Source: Flavihumibacter soli
GTDB taxonomy: Bacteria; Bacteroidota; Bacteroidia; Sphingobacteriales; Sphingobacteriaceae
Direction: 5' to 3'
Assembly: GCF_010692725.1 (NCBI RefSeq)
Contig: NZ_JAAFZB010000095.1
Coordinates: 124,001-188,000, forward strand
DNA: 64,000 nt
In this document: positions 1 to 7,689 of the stretch, piece after piece
Layout of the letters: each line of letters opens with the position of its first letter
Position numbering within the stretch: the first letter of the stretch is position 1
Translations under genes and position numbers: made by a program
Notes under the pieces: generated by a model
Told to the model about the DNA's origin: nothing
Seen by the model: the letters and a program-made list of their open reading frames with translations, nothing else
The model's database searches: none

Positions 1-645
1 TGCATCCTTAATTACAATATTTTTGCAAATGGATTTATCAACTGCCTGGCCGATATAGATTCCATCACCCCAGCAGTTAGAAACCTTAGGGCTATAAATG
101 GTAATATTACTGGAACCCCGGATGCCGATACCAATTCCAAACTCACCGCTGGTACCAATATGGGAATTCCGGTCTCCAACAACCACGGGATTATACAAAG
201 TAACATTGGTGGCATCATAGATATTCAGCATATAGTACCCTGAACTGGATGTTCCTTTTAACCGAACTTCAGAACCTTCCGGAAAAGAAATAGTTTTATT
301 GGAACCTATTCTCAGACCGTTATCGTTAATTAAAATCGGGAACGCCGGAAAAACAATATTGCTATACTTGGTAATTGCTGCCTGAACATAAGAGGTATAG
401 TCTTTAGAACCGTCCTTGACGTAACCAGCTGGAAGCGAGTTCACAAGATAATAGCTGTCGGAAGTTATCCCGGTTGCCGCTACTGCCGCATCCGAAAGAG
501 TTTCAGCTACCAATTCGCTGGATTGAAGTGTATCTAACTGAGTTTCCTCCAAATTATCTTTTTTACACTGGCTAAATAGTAAAGCGACCGATGTAAGTAA
601 GGAGAGAGCGATAATTTGATTTTTGAAACTGTTTTTGATATTCAT
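1..645 (-). CDS. Beta-helix lipoprotein, N-terminal part (left duplicate, cut by window edge)
   Basis: An open frame runs from an ATG (complement of 643-645) to the window edge without a stop, giving 215 residues. They align almost residue for residue with the first 215 of the complete protein at 2121-3818. Both share the signal peptide ending in a lipobox Cys at position 27 followed by Lys-Lys-Asp, then the start of a right-handed parallel beta-helix with Asn/Gly-rich turns. Differences are scattered substitutions, for example Ala-Glu-Thr-Leu-Ser-Asp-Ala where the other copy has Pro-Glu-Thr-Leu-Ser-Ser-Val. The visible part has no frameshift, so this copy may still be functional; its 3' end, where a malectin domain is expected, lies outside the window. 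The upstream 290 bases are duplicated too. The lipoprotein is probably carried on the cell surface, and a role on polysaccharide is inferred. Confidence 0.85.
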   Translation of the reverse strand, partial: MNIKNSFKNQIIALSLLTSVALLFSQCKKDNLEETQLDTLQSSELVAETLSDAAVAATGITSDSYYLVNSLPAGYVKDGSKDYTSYVQAAITKYSNIVFPAFPILINDNGLRIGSNKTISFPEGSEVRLKGTSSSGYYMLNIYDATNVTLYNPVVVGDRNSHIGTSGEFGIGIGIRGSSNITIYSPKVSNCWGDGIYIGQAVDKSICKNIVIKDA

Positions 646-935
646 TCTTTTGAGTTTTTTGGCATTTCCTACGTGAGCGGTTAAGAATTGGTTACCAAAA
701 ACTAAAAGAGTGATGCCTGGAGCCTACCGTTCCAAGATTACCTATATCATCACAATTAAATATTGTTGCTCCAGGTGCGTGTAAAAGTTAAAAATATTGC
801 CACTATAAAAAGTATATTAACTATTCTGCATACCAGGGCAGTTGCTGTTAGCATTAACTGCTACTAAAGATTTTTATACCTAACTGGAATTTATATTTAT
901 ACATTTTAGTTATTTAAGTAATTCCACGCGTCACA
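646..935. repeat. Left copy of duplicated upstream region
   Basis: This stretch matches 3819-4105 over nearly its full length, with shared blocks such as GGCATTTCCTACGTGAGCGG and GGTTAAGAATTGGTTACC, plus small indels and substitutions. It is the 5' intergenic region of the left lipoprotein copy and presumably carries its promoter. I did not find a clean TAnnTTTG Bacteroidota -7 box in it. With the two coding copies it defines a tandem duplication with an offset of about 3.17 kb. Confidence 0.8.
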
Positions 936-939
936 TAAA

Positions 940-1272
940 AGCCCGTAAAAGGTTGCGGGATTCTAGTCCAACCTACTATGATGAGAGATAAGAGTAAAGA
1001 ATAGAATACTGATATCCTGTTGATTTACAATCGTGACTTCAAACTCAGTTCATAGACACGATGCGATAGATAACAGCGCTAATGAGCTAAATAGAGTGCA
1101 AAAGTTGATTTGGTTCGACCCAGCTGATTTTTCCGGCAGCAAGCAAATGAGTGAACCTGAGTATCGCACTTGGAGTGCCGTATTCCAAAAACAAGCCCAT
1201 TCGTACGGGAAGAAAAGCATGGTACTACTGAAGGAATATAGTAAAAATGTGGAAAATCTTGAGGCGATATAA
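940..1272 (+). pseudogene. Decayed glycosyltransferase (remnant of a 4289-5329 paralogue)
   Basis: Bases about 940-1150 match 4355-4570 inside the intact glycosyltransferase. Shared landmarks include the Leu-Ile-Tyr-Asn-Arg-Asp stretch and the Lys-Leu-Ile-Trp-Phe-Asp block followed by Ser-Gly-Ser. Small deletions break the frame, for example near 985-1050, and similarity to the parent stops after about 1150. A short open frame starting with GTG at 1033 survives and encodes 79 residues. Its first half is the relic; its second half (from about 1150) is not recognisable. Like its parent it lies divergent from the lipoprotein gene, so it was copied in the same duplication and then lost. Confidence 0.75.
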
Positions 1273-1309
1273 CTTAACTAAACTCTCTCCTTCAGTCACT
1301 TCTGGTTTA

Positions 1310-1361
1310 GGTCATGCTAAGGTCAAGTCCATGTTTGCATGGACTTGACCCTTGCATGACC
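1310..1361. repeat. Long near-perfect hairpin
   Basis: GGTCATGC (1310-1317), a 3-base bulge, then GGTCAAGTCCATG (1321-1333) pair perfectly with CATGGACTTGACC (1338-1350), 3 bases, and GCATGACC (1354-1361) around a 4-base loop, giving 21 base pairs. There is no T run, so it is not a typical intrinsic terminator. It sits between the glycosyltransferase relic and the IS110-like relic, which suggests it is a mobile-element end or structured non-coding part, but this is inference. Confidence 0.55.
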
Positions 1362-1399
1362 TAGACAAGTCCCTTACACGGAAGCTCCCTGGAGAGCTA

Positions 1400-1660
1400 A
1401 CCACTTACTACCATCATCATCAGCACCTAATTGAACAAATTGCCAGGTCCACGCTTAAAATGCAGAAATCATTAAGGCTTATGAATGTAAGACTTGAAGT
1501 TGTGAGATATCACCGGTAAGTCTGGAACTGCCATTATAGAGGCTATACTGGCGGGAGATCGAGACCCTCATTATCTAGCTTCCTCAAATGATTATTAGAG
1601 TTAAACGGACGAAGCACAAAATTGGAGACTCATTACATGGTTACTGGCGGGACAGCGCTG
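1400..1660 (+). pseudogene. Relic of an IS110-family transposase
   Basis: Translated piecewise, this segment gives Lys-Met-Gln-Lys-Ser-Leu-Arg-Leu-Met-Asn-Val-Arg-Leu (about 1457-1495). After a one-base-scale frameshift it gives Asp-Ile-Thr-Gly-Lys-Ser-Gly and Ile-Leu-Ala-Gly-Asp-Arg-Asp-Pro (about 1507-1567). These are the conserved blocks of IS110-type transposases around the Asp-Ile-Thr-Gly motif. A further fragment near 1640, Gly-Tyr-Trp-Arg-Asp, resembles the family's Gly-Asn-Trp-Arg-Glu-Glu block. Stop codons and frameshifts are frequent, and neither the N-terminal RuvC-like catalytic part nor the C-terminal Ser domain is recognisable, so the element is dead. The family call rests on motif memory, not a search. 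Confidence 0.6.
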
Positions 1661-1979
1661 AAGACGGCGTGCTCCTCTTTTGTAAGGCCATCTCGAGTGC
1701 CTGCAACACCCTTGGGCCGATAAGTCATTCTGTATCCGATTATCCATAATCTGGATAAGATTAAGCGACGGTAATCAAAGTGAGGTTCACAAAGCTGTTA
1801 TATACCTCAGAAAAGATATATCGTTCATCTACCGGTTCAGGACGACAAATTTCTACCAACGCGATCAGGCTATCATATTTCCTCATCCAATGATTGAAGT
1901 TAGTCGTAATGACCTGCTAGTCTCTCAAAACCATGGATTACATGTAAGAAAAGAACTCACCTGACTTACAAGAGAAAAT

Positions 1980-2035
1980 CGAATGGTGATCAATTTAAAA
2001 GAAGTAAAAGCAGGGCAAACCCTTTGGTGGTAAAA
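1980..2035 (+). pseudogene. Short relic of the second glycosyltransferase
   Basis: The bases encoding Val-Ile-(Asn/His)-(Tyr)-Leu-Lys-Glu-Val-(Arg/Lys), and then ACCCTTTGGTGG, closely match 5683-5735 inside the intact gene at 5453-6550. Only about 55 bases remain. This shows that the left copy once contained, or recombined with, the second glycosyltransferase as well. It abuts the terminator of the right lipoprotein gene. Confidence 0.5.
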
Positions 2036-2050
2036 ATATTGAACAAACAT

Positions 2051-2101
2051 AAAAAACCTTAAAGCTCAATTCACAAATTGAATTGAGCCATAAGGTTTTT
2101 T
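2051..2101 (-). terminator. Intrinsic terminator of the lipoprotein gene 2121-3818
   Basis: AAAAAACCTTA, two bases and GCTCAATTC pair with GAATTGAGC, two bases and TAAGGTTTTTT around a 7-base loop. The stem is about 20 bp with A/T runs at both ends, so it could terminate in both directions. It begins 20 bases past the stop codon. Confidence 0.8.
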
Positions 2102-2120
2102 AGTATGTAGATGGGTGTAC

Positions 2121-3818
2121 TTATTTTTTGATTACATGAAAAGCGGAAACTTTCGCGTTATCAATATCCGTACGGAAGGTCAGGTTTAAAGTGCCATCGG
2201 TAACTGATACTGTTTTAACAATATCAAGAGCATTGTTGACTCCTGCAGTGGCATACATATCCAGATCAGAAACAATTTCATTATTCTCTGCTAATATATC
2301 AAAGCGTCTTTTTCCTGATGCTTTATGATAAAGTTCCGACATTTTGAAAGTTACCTCATAGGTTCCATTAGCAACAGGCACCGCGTAACTGAAATTTCCA
2401 TAACGCTCACTCTGGTATAGAGCATCATCAGAAGTGTTCGTTATTTCATTCGTAGATTTATACACATAACCCTTACTGAAATTTTTATCAGCAGCATATG
2501 TAATACCGTTGGAAGCTGTGAACGAAGAGCCTCCAGCGTTTACTGCAAACACTACGCCGCCTGCTGTTGTTGGTTCCTGAGCGCTTGCAGGAGGTGTAAT
2601 CCCAGTTGCAAACGCAGGATCTACCGATTCTGATACTGTCAAAAATCCAGATTTAGCCATTTTCATTAAAAGACTGGAAGTTTCGGACGATGACAGAATA
2701 GAGCCGCTTGTGTTCATTATCTCCGGAGAAGAAACTTCTACGATAAAGTTAGACTGATCGCTACTTAAATATAACGGCTGGTTCGTTTCCGTTGCAGTTT
2801 TATGCCAGGTTGGATTTACCAGTTTAAGCTTTCCGTACATTTTTGCAGTATGTCCATCTGTTGGCCGGCATGACCACTTTATTGCAAATCTTGGAGAACC
2901 TACATCTTTATGATTGACGATAGTGATATCCATGTTTTTGTTAATACTTCCAAGCATATGATGAGCTGTAACCTGGATACCGTTCGCACCATTGAATTCA
3001 GTCACCGGGTTATTGATTCTAATGTTCTTCAGTTCACATTCCGGATTGTTAGGCTCAAAATTGATTCCGGTCATTGGTTTAGTACCGTCCGTATAACCTG
3101 CATAGATATTATCCAGCAACAAACCATCGACAGCGATAATTGAAATGCCGTCTCTCCTGTTTTTGCGCAGGTAGGCATCCTTTATTACAATATTTTTGCA
3201 AATAGTTTTATCTACTGATTGCCCGATATAAATTCCATCACCCCAGCAATTAGTTACATTAGGGCTATAAATGGTAATATTACTAGAACCTCGGATGCCG
3301 ATACCTATTCCATACTCACCGCTGGTACCAATATGGGAATTTCGGTCTCCAACAATTACCGGATTATATAGGGTAACATTGGTAGCACCTGAGATATCGA
3401 GGATGTCATATCCTGCGCTGGAAGTTCCTTTTAACCGAACTTCAGAACCTTCCGGGAAAGAAATAGTTTTATTGGAACCTATCCTCAGGCCATTATCGTT
3501 AATTAAAATCGGGAACGCCGGGAAAACAATATTGCTATACTTGGTAATTGCAGCCTGAACATAAGAAGTATAGTCCTTAGAACCGTCCTTGACGTAGTCA
3601 GCTGGAAGCGAGTTCACAAGATAATAGCTGTCGGAAGTTATTCCGGTTGCCGCTACCGCCACACTGGAAAGAGTTTCAGGTACCAATTCGCTAGATTGAA
3701 GTGTATCTAACTGAGTTTCCTCCAAATTATCTTTTTTACACTGGCTAAATAGCAACGCGACCGATGTAAGTAATGAGAGAGCGATAATTTGATTTTTGAA
3801 ACTGTTTTTGATATTCAT
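2121..3818 (-). CDS. Surface lipoprotein with parallel beta-helix and C-terminal malectin domain
   Basis: The product has 565 residues. Residues 1-26 are a signal peptide ending at Cys27, followed by Lys-Lys-Asp, a start commonly seen in surface-exposed Bacteroidota lipoproteins. Residues about 60-390 form a right-handed parallel beta-helix of the pectate-lyase type, with repeating Asn-Ile-(Thr/Val)-Ile and Gly-Asp-Gly-Ile turns such as Asn-Cys-Trp-Gly-Asp-Gly-Ile. Residues about 420-565 look like a malectin carbohydrate-binding domain: Phe-Ala-Val-Asn-Ala-Gly-Gly start, Asp-Asp-Ala-Leu-Tyr-Gln-Ser-Glu-Arg-Tyr-Gly, and Asn-Gly-Thr-Tyr-Glu-Val. The fold suggests a polysaccharide lyase, epimerase or binder, but I cannot assign catalytic residues. 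It is transcribed away from the glycosyltransferase at 4289 and is the intact member of a tandem duplicate. Acting on the neighbouring exopolysaccharide is an inference from position. Confidence 0.8.
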   Translation of the reverse strand: MNIKNSFKNQIIALSLLTSVALLFSQCKKDNLEETQLDTLQSSELVPETLSSVAVAATGITSDSYYLVNSLPADYVKDGSKDYTSYVQAAITKYSNIVFPAFPILINDNGLRIGSNKTISFPEGSEVRLKGTSSAGYDILDISGATNVTLYNPVIVGDRNSHIGTSGEYGIGIGIRGSSNITIYSPNVTNCWGDGIYIGQSVDKTICKNIVIKDAYLRKNRRDGISIIAVDGLLLDNIYAGYTDGTKPMTGINFEPNNPECELKNIRINNPVTEFNGANGIQVTAHHMLGSINKNMDITIVNHKDVGSPRFAIKWSCRPTDGHTAKMYGKLKLVNPTWHKTATETNQPLYLSSDQSNFIVEVSSPEIMNTSGSILSSSETSSLLMKMAKSGFLTVSESVDPAFATGITPPASAQEPTTAGGVVFAVNAGGSSFTASNGITYAADKNFSKGYVYKSTNEITNTSDDALYQSERYGNFSYAVPVANGTYEVTFKMSELYHKASGKRRFDILAENNEIVSDLDMYATAGVNNALDIVKTVSVTDGTLNLTFRTDIDNAKVSAFHVIKK

Positions 3819-4288
3819 TCTTTAAGTTTTTTGGCATTTCCTACGTGAGCGGTTAAGAATTGGTTACCAAAAACTAAATGAGTGATGCCTGCAGCTTACA
3901 GTTCCGAGATCACCTATGTCATCAAAATTAAATATTGTTGCTTCAGGTGTGAGTAAAGGTTAAAAATATTGCTACTAAAAAAAGTGCATTAACTATTTTG
4001 CACACAAAAGCAGTTGATGCCATTATCAACTGATATAAAGATTTTATCCCCTCTGGAATTTAAATTTACATTCTAGTTATTTAAGTATCCCAAGTTCACA
4101 TCAGAATTGAAAATTGTAAGGTTCTCAAAGTGAAGTAATAAACAGATCATCATTAATTATCATCGAAAAAATCATAAAATTACTGTCCTAATTGGAATTA
4201 GCTAAAACAAACTTCCTCCTTATTTCTTATACCCGTTTAACTCATATATTTAAACCTTAAAGAGTAATTAGACCCATTAACACCCCAA
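3819..4288. promoter_or_regulatory. Divergent intergenic region, right copy of duplicated upstream sequence
   Basis: These 470 bases separate the minus-strand lipoprotein gene from the plus-strand glycosyltransferase and must hold both promoters. The first 290 bases are the duplicate of 646-935. Near the glycosyltransferase, TATATTTA at 4245-4252 is one base off the Bacteroidota -7 consensus TAnnTTTG, about 37 bases before the start codon. That is a weak match. No other structure is evident. Confidence 0.4.
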
Positions 4289-5329
4289 ATGACCACTTTA
4301 AAAATCCTTACTTCGTTCAAGAGAAGACTATGTTCAGACTTACATCCTATTTACAGGTGGAAAAAGCAACTGGAAGATTCCGGGATCCTAGTCCACACCT
4401 ACTATGATCATAGAGATAAGGGCTTAAAAAATACTGATACGCTGTTGATCTACAATCGTGACTTCAAAAATCAGTTCACAGACACGAAGCAATTAATAAC
4501 CGCACTGATCGAGCTAAAAAAAGAAGTAAAAAAGTTGATTTGGTTCGACTCAGCTGATTCTTCCGGCAGCATGGATTTCGAAGTTATTCCTTTTGTAGAT
4601 GTCTTTCTAAAAAAACAGGTACTTAAAGATTTGGAATACTACACAGGCGAAAACGGAAATACGCAAGTTCGGATCTGGCTTGACCCAAAGGCCGAACAAA
4701 AGCAATTGATCCCCTGTCCAATCGATATGACGCATAAAATCAAGACAGGATGGAACTTATCGTATTATGACTACCGTCCCTATGACGCCAGAATTAAGCA
4801 AATTGTAAGTAATAGCTTAAGTTATAAACTCTACCCAACCAAGTTTTACCAGGCAACCCAACCCCGGCCGCTGGATTTAACATACAGAGGTACGCTTAAA
4901 TCCAACAACCTCATATCGTTCCAACGAAATAAGGTGATAGGGATGCTAAATGAGTTGCATCTGAACATCGCACATGGGAGCATAGTCTCTCAAAAGGAAT
5001 ATTTAAAAGAGCTAACTAAATCAAAAGTCAGCATAAGCCCTTTTGGATGGGGAGAAATATGTTATCGAGACTTCGAAACTTTTATCTGCGGCTCTATATT
5101 AATAAAACCATCAATGGAACATGTGAATACTTTTCCGAATATTTTTGTTAAAAACCAGACCTACATTCCTGTACAATGGGATTTAAGTGACTTAGAGGAG
5201 AAGATCGTAGAGGTTATTAGCAACCATGAATCGTACACACATATCGCAGTTAGCGGACAGGAAGCATACAAACGCGTGATTAGTGATCCCGATGGGTTTA
5301 TTAAACATTTGAAAGGCATTATGGAATAA
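4289..5329 (+). CDS. Putative glycosyltransferase (paralogue of next gene)
   Basis: The product has 346 residues, no signal peptide and no membrane segment, so it is cytoplasmic. The N-terminal half is variable, with Lys-Leu-Ile-Trp-Phe-Asp-Ser-Ala-Asp around residue 90. The conserved C-terminal block (about residues 240-310) has Ser-Pro-Phe-Gly-Trp-Gly-Glu-Ile-Cys-Tyr-Arg-Asp-Phe-Glu, then Lys-Pro-Ser-Met-Glu-His and Tyr-Ile-Pro-Val-Gln-Trp-Asp. Such a Gly-Glu...Arg-Asp-(Phe/Tyr)-Glu followed by a Lys-Pro-x-Met-x-His block is seen in GT-B-like (CgeB/exostosin-type) glycosyltransferases; donor and acceptor are unknown. It is about 45-50% identical by eye to 5453-6550 and follows it in the same direction. 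It lies at the far end of the exopolysaccharide locus on the opposite strand. A ruined copy lies at 940-1150. Confidence 0.6.
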   Translation: MTTLKILTSFKRRLCSDLHPIYRWKKQLEDSGILVHTYYDHRDKGLKNTDTLLIYNRDFKNQFTDTKQLITALIELKKEVKKLIWFDSADSSGSMDFEVIPFVDVFLKKQVLKDLEYYTGENGNTQVRIWLDPKAEQKQLIPCPIDMTHKIKTGWNLSYYDYRPYDARIKQIVSNSLSYKLYPTKFYQATQPRPLDLTYRGTLKSNNLISFQRNKVIGMLNELHLNIAHGSIVSQKEYLKELTKSKVSISPFGWGEICYRDFETFICGSILIKPSMEHVNTFPNIFVKNQTYIPVQWDLSDLEEKIVEVISNHESYTHIAVSGQEAYKRVISDPDGFIKHLKGIME

Positions 5330-5452
5330 CATTATGTCGCATTTTTACAGCAGCTTCAACATCAGCTGGTAGCAGCCTGAATACCAACATCAAAAGTAAT
5401 TTAACATATAGCCTTATAGAATAATTACCTGGCTCCACTCTCGATCTATTTT

Positions 5453-6550
5453 ATGACTTCAATAAAAATATTAGCATCACCACGCACAGCACTCTTTTCA
5501 GATCTTCACCCTTTTTTTAGATGGAAGAAGCAGTTGAGCGAACAAAACATACATGTGTCGATCTACTTTGACCATAAAAAATTAAAAATCTCCGAACATG
5601 ATCATTTAATTCTCCATCACCGGTATTTTGAAAGCGGCTGGCGAGATTTTTCCAAGCCCATGTCGGAAAATGATAAAACGGTGATCCATTATTTAAAAGA
5701 AGTAAGAAAAAAAGGTTGTCGAATCCTTTGGTGGGACGCTCAGGACACTTCAGGAAGTACAGGCTTTCCTGTGATTCCGTATGTCGATACTTTTATAAAA
5801 AACCAGGTATTAAAAGATAAAACTTATTATACATCTGTCAACAACAGGCCCAATCTACGGGTTTGGTTGGATCCTGAAATTGAGCAAACAGTATTCGTCC
5901 CTTGTCCTTCAGACCAGTTACACAAGATCAAGGTGGGTTGGAATCTCGCATTCAATGACCGCCGTTATTTTCCATTCAAATTACACTACTATTTTAGCAA
6001 CATAACAAGCTATAGAATTAACCCACTTAAATTTACAAACGTTGATGCTGAGCGTCCACTTGACCTTACGTTTCGAGGAAAAGCGAATTATGATAATAAA
6101 TTCCCTCAGCATAATGCCATATCCTTTCAAAGAAATGAAGTTTTTAGACTACTGGAATCCATGAAGTTTAATGTAACCTATGGAAATGTTGTGTCCAGGA
6201 AGCAATATCTGCGAGAGCTGAGTCAATCAAAAATCAGCATCAGCCCATTTGGATACGGAGAGGTATGCTATCGCGATTTTGAAACTTTTATTGCCGGTTC
6301 TATATTAATCAAACCATCAATGGAACATCTGATTACATTCCCAAATCTGTTTCTTCCAAATGAGACATATATTCCGGTTTCATGGGATTTACATGATCTT
6401 CAGGAAAAAGCTGAGTTCGTTATAGCCAATTATAATATGCACAAAGAGATTGCGAAAAATGGTCAGGAAGCATATAGAAATTTCATCAACAGCCCGGATA
6501 TATTTATATCCTCTGTGAAAAACCTGATAAATCAAAACGGCCAATCATAG
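5453..6550 (+). CDS. Putative glycosyltransferase, second paralogue
   Basis: The product has 365 residues, is soluble, and aligns end to end with the product of 4289-5329. It shares Ser-Asp-Leu-His-Pro near the N-terminus, Trp-Trp-Asp-Ala-Gln-Asp-Thr-Ser-Gly-Ser, Pro-Leu-Asp-Leu-Thr-Phe-Arg-Gly, and the C-terminal block Ser-Pro-Phe-Gly-Tyr-Gly-Glu-Val-Cys-Tyr-Arg-Asp-Phe-Glu. A family-level glycosyltransferase role is likely; the substrate cannot be read from sequence. The gene follows its paralogue after 123 bases and converges on the exopolysaccharide cluster, whose last gene ends at 6610. The pair looks like a local tandem duplication that has diverged. A 55-base scrap of the same gene lies at about 1980. 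Confidence 0.6.
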   Translation: MTSIKILASPRTALFSDLHPFFRWKKQLSEQNIHVSIYFDHKKLKISEHDHLILHHRYFESGWRDFSKPMSENDKTVIHYLKEVRKKGCRILWWDAQDTSGSTGFPVIPYVDTFIKNQVLKDKTYYTSVNNRPNLRVWLDPEIEQTVFVPCPSDQLHKIKVGWNLAFNDRRYFPFKLHYYFSNITSYRINPLKFTNVDAERPLDLTFRGKANYDNKFPQHNAISFQRNEVFRLLESMKFNVTYGNVVSRKQYLRELSQSKISISPFGYGEVCYRDFETFIAGSILIKPSMEHLITFPNLFLPNETYIPVSWDLHDLQEKAEFVIANYNMHKEIAKNGQEAYRNFINSPDIFISSVKNLINQNGQS

Positions 6551-6609
6551 CTATCATAGCTTACAGGCAATATTAATTATGTATGAAGCTTGTCAAGGGT
6601 AGCTTTACA

Positions 6610-7689
6610 CTACGCTGGAATACTGTCTAATATTGAGCCGATGAAATTTTCAGGAGTCCTGTGATAAAGAGCAGCCAAATTTTGATTATTATTCTTGTGC
6701 CTATTTAATTCCAGCTCTAATGCTATGGCATTCGTTAATCCATTTATATCATTTACTTTCACTTTTCGGACTGAATCAAATGCTTCTATTCCACCGGCGC
6801 ACAATGAACTGACAACGGAACTATTAAGCGCCATCATCTGTAACAGGACATTTGGAAATCCTTCGCGGATCGAAGAGACAACGCAAACTTCCGCCCGCTT
6901 AAAGTAAGGAAAGGGGTTATCAACAAATCCCTTTAAAATTACTTTCTGCTTCAAATCCAGATCATTAATTAGCTTCTGTAGTCTTTCCTTTTCTTCGCCC
7001 TCTCCTAAAATCAATAACTTAAGATCAGGATATTTTCCTGAAAGTTCTGAGAACGACTTTATTAACAAATCAAAGCCCTTTATGGCTATTAACCTGCCGG
7101 CGGAACAAATATATTTTCCCTCGAAAATATCATCTGCCACAGCAACCTCCGCCTTTTTTAATATCGAGTGAACATCCACAGGGTTCTCTTGTACTATTAC
7201 GCTTTTATCCGTCAAGAATGGAAGATTAAATAAAAGCTGCTCTTTCATTTCAAGCGTTTGACAAATCGACAAATTTATTGAAGGATAACCCAGATAATAA
7301 GCCAGTTTGTAACTTAATCGTTTTAAGCCTGAAAATCTCAAAAATACCGAGGTAGATTCTCGGGCTATAAGTGTTGACTCCAGGTACCCAATTCGCTTTA
7401 AAAATCCTAAGAAAGCGTTTAAATACGAATGAGAACTTATAATAATATATCCCTTTCTGTACTGACCCAGCTCTTTAAATAGAAGGATAAATCCCCAAAG
7501 TATCGACTTGTTACTTAAAAACGTAATCTTTTGATGAGTACCATTTATATTCAGGGCGGATGAAGAAGCCCTGCTTAGAAAAAGTAAAGAGCTGTTAGTA
7601 ACCTTCGCAGCCATAAGCAAAATTTGTTCGGCTCCCCCGGCACCATTAGTGAGAGAAATATAAAGTATCTTATTATTTAAAGTCTTCAT
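6610..7689 (-). CDS. Family 4 glycosyltransferase with altered E-x7-E motif
   Basis: The product has 359 residues with GT-B fold landmarks: an N-terminal Gly-Ala-Gly-Gly-Ala-Glu-Gln loop, Ser-Ala-Gly-Arg-Leu-Ile-Ala-Ile-Lys-Gly-Phe at about 192, and a C-terminal Arg-Glu-Gly-Phe-Pro-Asn-Val-Leu-Leu-Gln. GT4 enzymes normally carry Glu-x7-Glu here; in this protein the second Glu is Gln. The fold and the Lys/Arg that bind the donor phosphates are retained, so it may be active with changed kinetics or donor. It is the last gene of the exopolysaccharide operon. Its start overlaps the stop of the upstream epimerase gene by 4 bases, implying coupled translation. It should act on the cytoplasmic face, adding one sugar to the lipid-linked repeat unit. 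Confidence 0.8.
   Translation of the reverse strand: MKTLNNKILYISLTNGAGGAEQILLMAAKVTNSSLLFLSRASSSALNINGTHQKITFLSNKSILWGFILLFKELGQYRKGYIIISSHSYLNAFLGFLKRIGYLESTLIARESTSVFLRFSGLKRLSYKLAYYLGYPSINLSICQTLEMKEQLLFNLPFLTDKSVIVQENPVDVHSILKKAEVAVADDIFEGKYICSAGRLIAIKGFDLLIKSFSELSGKYPDLKLLILGEGEEKERLQKLINDLDLKQKVILKGFVDNPFPYFKRAEVCVVSSIREGFPNVLLQMMALNSSVVSSLCAGGIEAFDSVRKVKVNDINGLTNAIALELELNRHKNNNQNLAALYHRTPENFIGSILDSIPA

Noticed and set aside
1033-1272. 79-codon open frame as a small gene
   Set aside because: Its first half is a fragment of the glycosyltransferase at 4289-5329 in a decayed copy, it starts with GTG mid-relic, and its second half has no recognisable features.
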